Assembly: GCA_020636325.1 (NCBI GenBank)
Contig: JACJYC010000033.1
Location: 1 to 7,099, forward strand
Source: Lewinellaceae bacterium
Lineage (GTDB): Bacteria > Bacteroidota > Bacteroidia > Chitinophagales > Saprospiraceae
Direction: 5' to 3'
Length of the DNA stretch: 7,099 nt
The notes beneath the pieces were generated by a model, which had not been told where the DNA came from, made no database searches, and saw only the letters and a program-made list of their open reading frames with translations. This document shows positions 1 through 5,894 of the stretch, in pieces. Position 1 is the first letter of the stretch, and the number at the start of each line of letters is the position of its first letter. The translations under genes and the position numbers were made by a program.

Positions 1-6
1 TGGATT

Positions 7-173
7 ATGGTTATGTTATCCGGGCATACTACTGGACAAAATGAGCAGAGTGGGTGACTTAGAGAGTGAGAGAGTGAGTGAAGGCATTGCTTTTCACCCA
101 CTCTCCCGCTCCCTCCCTCTCCTTGTCTTTGCCCCTTTTACAAAAATGTCCAGTAGCATGGTTATCCGGGCAT
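7..173. repeat. MITE-like inverted-repeat element with flanking direct repeats
   Basis: The inner unit (about 28-157) is bounded by a 10-bp perfect inverted repeat, CTACTGGACA at 29-38 and TGTCCAGTAG at 147-156, extending to 13 of 14 bases. A second perfect inverted pair, AGAGTGGGTGA at 47-57 and TCACCCACTCT at 94-104, lies inside and encloses a GAGAGTGAG-rich loop. The unit is flanked by ATGGTTAT(GTTAT)CCGGGCAT at 7-27 and ATGGTTATCCGGGCAT at 158-173; the left copy has an extra GTTAT. No transposase or convincing ORF is inside. This is the architecture of a small non-autonomous mobile element or folded intergenic repeat. The direct repeats are long for a simple target duplication, so local duplication is an alternative. 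The structure is seen; mobility is inferred. Confidence 0.5.
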
Positions 174-188
174 CTCTTTCTGGAAAGC

Positions 189-219
189 GGGGAAGCGACT
201 GAATAAACGTCGCTTCCCT
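189..219 (-). terminator. hairpin after the caspase gene, possible terminator
   Basis: A perfect 10-bp stem, GGGAAGCGAC at 190-199 with GTCGCTTCCC at 209-218, has a 9-nt loop and can be extended by a G-T pair (189/219). On the minus strand it begins about 21 nt after the TGA of the caspase gene, where a terminator is expected. No strong U tract follows, so it may instead be an mRNA 3'-end stabiliser or an imperfect terminator. Confidence 0.45.
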
Positions 220-239
220 CACTTCCCGGACATGTATTT

Positions 240-2489
240 TCAAAACTCCAACCCTTCAAACGGATTTTCAGGGTTTTCTTCCATTTCAACCGAAAGATCC
301 ACCCGGACCGTGACGGCGCACCAGTCCATGGAGATCCGGTCCGGATTCAGTTCTTTGCTATCCGAATCGCGGGTGCCCTTGAGGCCGGTTTGTTCCAGGC
401 GGTGGTAGTCCAGTTCTTCGGTGGTGGCGATCAGCTTGAACCAACTGCTGACCTGCCCTTCGTCGACTTCCGGCCCCCATCCGAAGCCCTGGCCGTTGTT
501 GATCGACAGCATATCCTTACTTTGACCGGGATCCAGGAATTGTTCCTGTTCGGTCGAAAAATCAATGGCGCAGTTATCCTTCAGGTGGTATCCGTAGAAA
601 AAGATGGACTGCCCGGCAGTGTCTTTCAGTTTAACCCGGTAGTTAAACGCCGCCAAATAAGCCGATACGGTACCGGAATCGTCCGTCTTTTTAAAGGCAT
701 CCGCTTTGCTGATTACGATCGGTTCGAACAATTGCACAGAACCTTCGGTATCCTCCTTCGGGGTGAGGGCTATCCGCCTGGCATTTTTGTCCGATACAAC
801 GAGCTCGAAATCAAATAGCTCCCGGATCTTGCTGTTGGGATTGTCCAGGGCGATCGTCCGCATCCAGTTGGCGATCTTGTCCAGGTTCTCAACTGCGAGG
901 TCGTGGCGGTCCTGCGGCAAACCGGTCGCCGGCATTTTCAACAGGACCTGGTTGCCCATCTGAAGGTTTTTTAAGGTCAGTTCACCATGCAGGCCCGCAT
1001 GCAGCTCTATGGCCGGCGGTTCGGAGATTTCATCGCCGTCCTGATTGGTGAACAGGGTAGGCCTGCCCGCCGGTTTCCCATCCAGCCAATGGATGCTCTT
1101 GGCCGCCAGCGGTTCCCACCGGTCCTTTATGGCTTTTAACCAGACGGGGGTGCCGCTCAGCAGGACGTAGATCGGCGCAGCGGGTAAAACCCGGATCTCC
1201 GCCTGGTAATCGTCCACGTTGGCGGGGTTTGCGGTATGTTCTCCCAGCAGCGTGATCAGGCTATGCTGGGCGCTTACCATGACAACGGCCGCATTGGCGA
1301 CGACCTTATTTTCTTTCTCATCGATGATATCCATCAGGATACTGCCGCCCGGGGCATTGGAGGGCAAGCCGTTTATAGCGCCGCACTTGACAAACCACGC
1401 CACACCGGAATCTTTTACCCTGGCCAGCAGCGGATACCGGCCGGGTTTGCCCAGCGACGAGCCTTCCAGAAAGCGGGTATACGGGTTGAAACCGCCGATC
1501 GTCTCGAATTGCGGGTTTTGTTCCTTGCGCTTTTTTCGGGCCGTCGAGCGGGTTTTCAGGAACAGGGATTCGTAATTGACATCTTCGCCGGTTGCCCGCA
1601 GGGTCTCGATCAGGCTGGTGGTGAATACGCCCCCGGCATCCGTATCGCCGGCCAGTTGGCGGCTTTCGCAGGCCGAGAGGGCCACGTGGGTCGACATGGG
1701 CACCTCGATATTGGAGGCCGAATAATTGCCGATATACGTGTTGATGGTGCGGACGCCGCCGGCCTCAAGCGCGTCGCTTCGTGTCTTGCCCTTGGTCGGG
1801 TCGTAGTTGCGGGGGCGGACCTCATCGTCGCGGGTGCCGGAGCCCGAGTGGCAGCAGTCGAGCGACACGACGATATGGGGCGCCATACCTGTGTCCTGAT
1901 CGAATCCTCTTTTTTCCGCTTCTGCCAAAAGGACGGCGATTTCCTTGTCCGCCAGGTGGAGTTGGCTGCCATTTTGGTCATCCTGATAACAGACAACAGT
2001 TTGGTCCTTACCGGCCGGTTCGATGGTTCTCAGGAATTCTTCGGCTGTGAATTGCTGGGAACCGTGCCCGCTGAAATGGAACCAGATCGTGTCATAACCG
2101 GTGGCCAGGCCGAGGTGTTCCCGGTTTTCATCCCGGAATGCAGCGATGATATTGTCGTAGGTAGCCTCTGTGTTGAGCAGCTTTTTGATTTGGGCTTTGT
2201 TGCCGTAGGTGTTTTTGAGGTACTTTTCAACCAGTTCCACATCCTTAACGCAACCGCCCAGTTTGGGTATGGGCTCCGGATAATCGTTGATGCCGACCAA
2301 CAGGGCGAAGATGCGCAGTTTGTCTTTGTCGCGGGGCGGATCGGGTAGGGGGCGCGGGCCGGTGGGTTTTGGGGGTGATGGAGTAGGTTCCGGTAAAACC
2401 GTAGTGTTGGTGGTCGTAGTTGTGGTGGTTCCTGTGCCGTCTTCGGCCAGGAGTTCAAAGCCTGAAACGTTGGATTCCAGAATGTCCAT
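240..2489 (-). CDS. caspase-family (peptidase C14 / metacaspase-like) protease with C-terminal beta-rich domains
   Basis: Predicted cysteine endopeptidase of the caspase/metacaspase superfamily, 749 residues. The caspase fold spans roughly residues 58-345, beginning at LRIFALLVGINDY. The catalytic His is H142 in HFSGHGSQ and the nucleophile is C213 in SLDCCHSGSG. D211, two residues before the Cys, matches the Asp that gives metacaspases their preference for Arg/Lys at P1. A segment near 266-300 (ALSACESRQLAG, then GVFTTSLIETL) is typical of the p10-like half. The basic loop at 220-247 could be an autoprocessing site. Residues 18-56 are a Thr run followed by a Pro-rich linker, after a 17-residue N-terminal tag. 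The C-terminal half holds CGAINGLP and, near the end, WFKLIATTEELDY, which resemble accessory segments (the latter DUF4384-like) that I recall from other bacterial caspase-like proteins. No signal peptide or membrane segment is visible, so a cytoplasmic location is inferred. The ATG is the only sensible start: an in-frame stop lies five codons upstream. Substrate unknown. Confidence 0.9.
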   Translation of the reverse strand: MDILESNVSGFELLAEDGTGTTTTTTTNTTVLPEPTPSPPKPTGPRPLPDPPRDKDKLRIFALLVGINDYPEPIPKLGGCVKDVELVEKYLKNTYGNKAQIKKLLNTEATYDNIIAAFRDENREHLGLATGYDTIWFHFSGHGSQQFTAEEFLRTIEPAGKDQTVVCYQDDQNGSQLHLADKEIAVLLAEAEKRGFDQDTGMAPHIVVSLDCCHSGSGTRDDEVRPRNYDPTKGKTRSDALEAGGVRTINTYIGNYSASNIEVPMSTHVALSACESRQLAGDTDAGGVFTTSLIETLRATGEDVNYESLFLKTRSTARKKRKEQNPQFETIGGFNPYTRFLEGSSLGKPGRYPLLARVKDSGVAWFVKCGAINGLPSNAPGGSILMDIIDEKENKVVANAAVVMVSAQHSLITLLGEHTANPANVDDYQAEIRVLPAAPIYVLLSGTPVWLKAIKDRWEPLAAKSIHWLDGKPAGRPTLFTNQDGDEISEPPAIELHAGLHGELTLKNLQMGNQVLLKMPATGLPQDRHDLAVENLDKIANWMRTIALDNPNSKIRELFDFELVVSDKNARRIALTPKEDTEGSVQLFEPIVISKADAFKKTDDSGTVSAYLAAFNYRVKLKDTAGQSIFFYGYHLKDNCAIDFSTEQEQFLDPGQSKDMLSINNGQGFGWGPEVDEGQVSSWFKLIATTEELDYHRLEQTGLKGTRDSDSKELNPDRISMDWCAVTVRVDLSVEMEENPENPFEGLEF

Positions 2490-2518
2490 TTTGTTTTGGA
2501 TTTAAGGTTTCTAAAAAT

Positions 2519-2549
2519 GATACCGGCATGGGGCTTCAATCCTGGTATC
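2519..2549 (-). promoter_or_regulatory. inverted repeat in the caspase leader
   Basis: GATACC at 2519-2524 is matched by GGTATC at 2544-2549, with GG and CC able to extend the stem past a one-base bulge. It lies 30-60 nt upstream of the caspase ATG. It could be a leader hairpin or an operator; the stem is short, so chance is possible. Confidence 0.3.
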
Positions 2550-2561
2550 GCGGTTTATGTA

Positions 2562-2593
2562 CAAACTAACCCATTCATTCAGACTCATACAAA
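2562..2593 (-). promoter_or_regulatory. weak candidate Bacteroidota promoter for the caspase gene
   Basis: Read on the minus strand, TTTG (2590-2593) is followed after 21 nt by TAGTTTG (2562-2568). That is one base short of the Bacteroidota -7 consensus TAnnTTTG, with a TTTG -33 element upstream. It would give a leader of about 65 nt containing the GATACC/GGTATC hairpin. The match is imperfect. Confidence 0.3.
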
Positions 2594-2655
2594 TTCAACT
2601 AAATGGGATAATCAGGTTTTTTAAAGGGATTTAGGTTCAATTTTTTCACTCAGTA

Positions 2656-2706
2656 AATTGATTTTAAGTTATTTATAATGATTTTAAAATAAGAATAAAA
2701 TCAATT
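2656..2706. promoter_or_regulatory. AT-rich direct/inverted repeat cluster, candidate regulator-binding site
   Basis: TGATTTTAA occurs at 2659-2667 and again at 2679-2687, start-to-start 20 nt, about two helical turns. A third, inverted copy, TAAAATCA, is at 2696-2703. The outer copies form an 11-bp perfect inverted repeat (AATTGATTTTA at 2656-2666 with TAAAATCAATT at 2696-2706). LytTR regulators usually bind two direct ~9-bp repeats about 21 bp apart on one DNA face, and a LytTR gene lies next door. Use by that regulator is inferred; the AT-richness raises the odds of chance. Confidence 0.35.
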
Positions 2707-2789
2707 ATCTTGGTTTGAAAAACACATGATTTGACCTATCCGATATGCTGACTGGCCACAATTTTTCTGTCCTATTGAACAGGTTATGC

Positions 2790-3536
2790 CTAAACCCCGT
2801 CCCCGGCTTCCAGGAACTGGAGGAAGCCGTCCTTTTTGCGCCGCGATATGCTGATGGCTTTTTTATTGGACATTACGACAAACCCGCCTTCGTTGCGGAT
2901 ATATTCGGCGATATGGTTCCGGTTGATCAGGTACGAGTGGTGCACCCGGTAGAAACCGTATGTTTCCAGTTGTTCCTCCAGCCAGCCCAGGGTTTTGGTC
3001 AGCCGGATGGGAGGTTTGTCGGCCAGGTGGATGACCGCGATGTTGTCTTCTGCCTGGGCGTAGATCACCTCCTGAATGTCGACGAATTGCATGCCGGTAG
3101 CGATAGGCAAACCGAATTTGGCGGTTGCGGGCGCCGCAGGTGTTTGTTTGGCGGCAGCGTTGGCCGGATTTTGCAGTTTGACCCGCGCCTTGGCTACGGC
3201 ATCCAGCAGCTCGTCTACTTCGACGGGTTTGAGCAGGTAGTCCAATGCGCTGGTCTTGATGGCCTGAATGGCGTAATCGTCGTAGCTGGTGGTGAAGATC
3301 ACCTCGAAAGAAGGATGCCGGATGGACTTGAGCACGTCAAAGCCGGTCATGTCGCCCAGCATGATGTCGAGGAACAGCAGGTCGGGCAGCAGGCGGCGGA
3401 TGGTATTGACGGCGTCCTGGCCGTTGGTGCATTCCGCAATGATCTCCACTTCGGGGCAGTTGTTCTGCAGTTTCCAGCGCAGGTTTTCCAGGCCGGAGGG
3501 CTCGTCTTCCACAATGATTGCACGTATCGGATTCAT
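2790..3536 (-). CDS. LytTR-family DNA-binding response regulator (LytR/AlgR type)
   Basis: Cytoplasmic transcription factor of 248 residues, the usual length for the family. The N-terminal receiver domain (about 4-120) has the acidic pair E10/D11, phosphoacceptor D57 in LLFLDIML, T83 in the FTTSYDDYA stretch and K103 in LDYLLKP. A short Ala/Pro/Lys-rich linker (about 124-140) leads to a LytTR DNA-binding domain (about 142-245) with the characteristic FYRVHHSYLINRNHI. Its ATG overlaps the TGA of the upstream sensor kinase by 4 nt (ATGA), so the two are almost certainly cotranscribed, translationally coupled and cognate. The next gene downstream on the strand is the caspase-like protease, a plausible but unproven target. 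All key receiver residues are present. Confidence 0.95.
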   Translation of the reverse strand: MNPIRAIIVEDEPSGLENLRWKLQNNCPEVEIIAECTNGQDAVNTIRRLLPDLLFLDIMLGDMTGFDVLKSIRHPSFEVIFTTSYDDYAIQAIKTSALDYLLKPVEVDELLDAVAKARVKLQNPANAAAKQTPAAPATAKFGLPIATGMQFVDIQEVIYAQAEDNIAVIHLADKPPIRLTKTLGWLEEQLETYGFYRVHHSYLINRNHIAEYIRNEGGFVVMSNKKAISISRRKKDGFLQFLEAGDGV

Positions 3537-5611
3537 GCTGGTTTCATTTTTTTGATTTTAAAAGGCAGCCGGATCACGATCCGGGTTCCGGCGGCTTGTC
3601 CCTGGTCGTCGTACAGGTCGATGATATCCACCTGGGTATCTTTTACATGGCCTATGGTCTTGAGGCGTTCCTGGGTGATCTGCATGCCGACCGACTTATG
3701 CTGCATCAGGGATTTGGCCTTGATCTCCCGGGCTTTCTCCCGGCCGATGCCGTCGTCCTCGATGGTGCAGATGAGGGATCTGTCCTGTTTTTCCACTTTG
3801 ATCAGCAGGAACCCCGTCCCTTGTTTGGGTTTGATGCCGTGCCAGATGGCATTTTCGACGTAGGGCTGCAGGATCATGGCCGGCAATTCGACCGGTTGGT
3901 TTTCAAGTTCGGGAGCCACTTCGATCCGGTAGGTCATTTTGTCCCGGAAACGGAGCTGCTCCAGCGCCATAAAGTGTTCCAGCATTTTCAATTCTTCGGC
4001 GAGGGTCGTTACGCCGTCCCTTGAGCTGTTGAGGATCTGGCGCGAAAGCCGCGAAAAATGGATGATGTATTTGGCTGCGGCGTCCTTTTGGTCGTGGTTC
4101 ACGAGGCTTTCGATGGCGTTGAGGCTGTTGGACACGAAATGCGGGTTGATCTGGGCCCTGAGCGCTTCCATTTTGGCCTTGAGCCGTTTTTGCTGTTGCC
4201 GTTGCAGCAGGATCAGAAAAATAAATCCTGCGATGACCAGTCCGGCCCCGCTGGTCATCCAGATCGTATTGACCCGGTGTTTGTTCTCCGATTCCTGCAA
4301 TTGGAGGGCAAAGGCATTGTTTTGCCGGCTGGCTGCCTGAAGCCGGTTGACGATCGTATCGTTGAGTTCTTTGTATTGTTTGTTCAAAAAGGTCATGCTG
4401 GGGTCGCTGAGCAAGTCGCTGCAATCTTTTCCAATTATGATTACCCGGGCATTGCACAATTTGGAAATATTATCAACAAGGGGTTCCATGATTTTTGGAG
4501 CGCCAATTTTTTTGGCCTCCAGCACCGCCGCCTTGAAATAAACAATAGCCGAGTCAATCTCAGGATAGGGACCCGCTTTTCTTGCTTTAGAATAATAGGC
4601 CTTTCCCATCAGTTCAAGCGTGACATAGTCCCGGTCCTTTTGCAGCATCATACATTTTTCAAGCAGGTCGAATGTTGCTCCGATGAGAAGCGAATCGCCA
4701 GAGGCCACATATTGGAGCCGTTTCAATTCTGCCAGTTGCCGGTAAGCAATGATCAGTGTTTTGGTATCCCGGTTTTCTTTTCCGTAGTCAATGCTAAGCT
4801 GGATCAGGGAATCGGCCGTCTCATAATCATTCTGGTAGGTATAATACAGGCCCATATCCAGCCACAATCGGGACAAGGCAGAACCATATCCGGTTTTTTC
4901 GTATAATTCCTCACTTTTTGCAAAGTAATTCAGCGATTTATGGGGGTCCTGATACAAGTAGTAATACAGGTTGCCGAGTTCGTGAAAGATTTCCCCTTTC
5001 TGTTTATCCGATTCCTCGGTCCCGGATTCCGCGATTTCCTGTGTTTTCAACGCATCAAACAGGTATTCCTTGGCGGCTATGCTGTCTCCTTTATAATAAT
5101 TGAGGTGTCCGAGCAAAACCTGCGTTTTAACCTGCCATTCTTTGCTTTTTGCCCGTTCGAATAACTGATAGCTGTTCCCGGCATTGACAATGGCGCCTTC
5201 CAGGGCTTCTTCATCGCCAAGCACATATTGTCTGCCGGAAAACAGGGCGATATAATACCCGCTGACCGCCCGGGCCATTCTCAAATTCTCTTCTTCAGCG
5301 ATCCGGTTGGCTTCTTTTGCGTATGCCATGGCCGCCTTGTCGTCGTAGTTGGCCAGCAACTCCGTGTAGTAGAACAGGCTGTCGAGCTGCTGACCGGTAT
5401 CCTTCAGGTCATTCAACCTGGCAAGGACAGCGTCGGTATGAGCGTACCCTTTCAGTACCGTTTCGGGTATTTCTCCCGGCGTAACCTCCGGGATGTCCGG
5501 CGTATATTCCCGGCAACCAGACAGGACCAGCGCCGCAAAGCCCAAAACTGCCGCAAACCACCGGACGCGATGCCGGTGCGGTAATGCTCGATATGAAAAA
5601 TGACGCTTCAA
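3533..5611 (-). CDS. TPR-sensor LytS-type histidine kinase (HisKA_7TM-independent, PF06580-like)
   Basis: Membrane sensor kinase of 692 residues that should autophosphorylate and pass the phosphate to the adjacent LytTR regulator. Order of parts: a basic N-terminus and hydrophobic stretch ending in lipobox LSGC (C33); a helical TPR-like sensor region (about 90-385), presumably periplasmic; one transmembrane helix (about 447-469); a short basic coiled linker; the His_kinase domain with H491 in INPHFVSNSLNAIESL; then the ATPase domain with N587 in YVENAIWHG and the G box DDGIG at 619-623. The family's usual HFLFNSL reads HFVSNSL here. The start codon is TTG at 5611: an in-frame TGA lies eight codons upstream, the next in-frame Met (about residue 94) would delete the signal peptide, and no ATG fits. 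It overlaps the regulator gene by 4 nt. The ligand is unknown. Confidence 0.93.
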   Translation of the reverse strand: MKRHFSYRALPHRHRVRWFAAVLGFAALVLSGCREYTPDIPEVTPGEIPETVLKGYAHTDAVLARLNDLKDTGQQLDSLFYYTELLANYDDKAAMAYAKEANRIAEEENLRMARAVSGYYIALFSGRQYVLGDEEALEGAIVNAGNSYQLFERAKSKEWQVKTQVLLGHLNYYKGDSIAAKEYLFDALKTQEIAESGTEESDKQKGEIFHELGNLYYYLYQDPHKSLNYFAKSEELYEKTGYGSALSRLWLDMGLYYTYQNDYETADSLIQLSIDYGKENRDTKTLIIAYRQLAELKRLQYVASGDSLLIGATFDLLEKCMMLQKDRDYVTLELMGKAYYSKARKAGPYPEIDSAIVYFKAAVLEAKKIGAPKIMEPLVDNISKLCNARVIIIGKDCSDLLSDPSMTFLNKQYKELNDTIVNRLQAASRQNNAFALQLQESENKHRVNTIWMTSGAGLVIAGFIFLILLQRQQQKRLKAKMEALRAQINPHFVSNSLNAIESLVNHDQKDAAAKYIIHFSRLSRQILNSSRDGVTTLAEELKMLEHFMALEQLRFRDKMTYRIEVAPELENQPVELPAMILQPYVENAIWHGIKPKQGTGFLLIKVEKQDRSLICTIEDDGIGREKAREIKAKSLMQHKSVGMQITQERLKTIGHVKDTQVDIIDLYDDQGQAAGTRIVIRLPFKIKKMKPA

Positions 5612-5695
5612 GTTCCGGTCGGATTTAAATCATTACAAATGGCAGAATTGATGAACTACGGTATGTTTTCGATGGGACGACGACTAAAGATAACA

Positions 5696-5714
5696 ATGTG
5701 AGCGCATTTCACAT
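5696..5714. promoter_or_regulatory. ATGTGA/TCACAT dyad in the kinase leader
   Basis: ATGTGA (5696-5701) and TCACAT (5709-5714) form a perfect 6-bp inverted repeat around a 7-nt spacer. It resembles a CRP-type TGTGA-N6-TCACA site but with one extra spacer base. It lies just inside the transcript predicted from the promoter at 5757-5786, where a bound repressor would block elongation. It may equally be a small hairpin or chance. Confidence 0.25.
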
Positions 5715-5756
5715 GCCTGAGGGGAACTGATCGGGGCCACCAGGACCCTGAATTCC

Positions 5757-5786
5757 CAAATATAGATGTTTTTAGTCGTAAGTCAA
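5757..5786 (-). promoter_or_regulatory. Bacteroidota-type promoter for the kinase/regulator operon
   Basis: On the minus strand, TTG (5784-5786, within ATTGACTTA) is followed after 19 nt by TATATTTG (5757-5764), an exact fit to the -7 consensus TAnnTTTG with a normal -33 spacing. The transcript would begin near 5750, giving a leader of about 140 nt before the TTG start of the kinase. The -33 element falls inside the 14-nt repeat block. This is the best promoter match in the window. Confidence 0.55.
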
Positions 5787-5880
5787 TAGCCGTAAGCCAA
5801 TAGTCGTAAGTGGGCCTTAATCTTACCACTTACCACTTACCACTTATGACTTACGACTTACGACTTACCACTTACGACTT
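5774..5880. repeat. inverted heptamer repeat block (ACNACTT array)
   Basis: Eight head-to-tail heptamers fill 5825-5880: ACCACTT three times, ATGACTT, ACGACTT twice, ACCACTT, ACGACTT. On the left, 5774-5815 carries three diverged 14-nt units (AGTCGTAAGTCAAT, AGCCGTAAGCCAAT, AGTCGTAAGTGGGC) built from the reverse complement of the same word. AGTCGTAAGTGG at 5802-5813 pairs perfectly over 12 bp with CCACTTACGACT at 5868-5879. AGTCGTAAGTC at 5774-5784 can pair with copies at 5848-5858 or 5855-5865 instead. It lies 14 nt past the stop of the GNAT-like gene, so transcribed copies could fold as a 3'-end structure. There are no spacers, so it is not a CRISPR array. Confidence 0.8.
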
Positions 5881-5894
5881 ACCCCCAAGTAATC

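Larger units (their letters stand above)
2490..2789. other. AT-rich intergenic region between the caspase and response-regulator genes
   Basis: This 300-nt gap holds no credible ORF. It contains a hairpin in the caspase leader (2519-2549), a weak promoter-like pair (2562-2593) and AT-rich repeated TGATTTTA words (2656-2706). I see no clear intrinsic terminator behind the regulator gene: the nearest dyad (CTGT/ACAG around 2769-2783) has only four pairs and no U tract. Read-through from the kinase/regulator pair into the caspase gene is therefore possible. Confidence 0.6.
5612..5894. other. intergenic region: kinase promoter, leader and heptamer repeats
   Basis: This 283-nt gap has no coding potential I can support. 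From the kinase outward it holds a leader of about 140 nt containing one dyad, a good promoter match, and a repeat block running almost to the stop of the GNAT-like gene. The separate elements are listed individually. Confidence 0.7.

Noticed and set aside
59..289. 76-codon minus-strand open frame across the left repeat element
   Set aside because: It overlaps the end of the caspase gene, runs through low-complexity inverted repeats and a hairpin, and shows no recognisable protein features.
1236..2348. 370-codon plus-strand open frame opposite the caspase gene
   Set aside because: It is antisense to a gene with clear catalytic motifs; its composition is that of a codon-bias shadow and it has no domain of its own.
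2769..2783. Terminator after the response regulator gene
   Set aside because: The stem is only four base pairs and no U tract follows on the minus strand.
2745..3863. 372-codon plus-strand open frame opposite the response regulator and kinase end
   Set aside because: It is antisense to conserved receiver, LytTR and ATPase motifs, with no recognisable content.
5696..5714. lac-operator-like resemblance of AATGTGAGCGCATTTCACATG
   Set aside because: The similarity is superficial; no LacI-family regulator or sugar genes are present in this window.
5825..5880. CRISPR array
   Set aside because: The units are 7 nt, contiguous and without spacers, and no cas gene is present.
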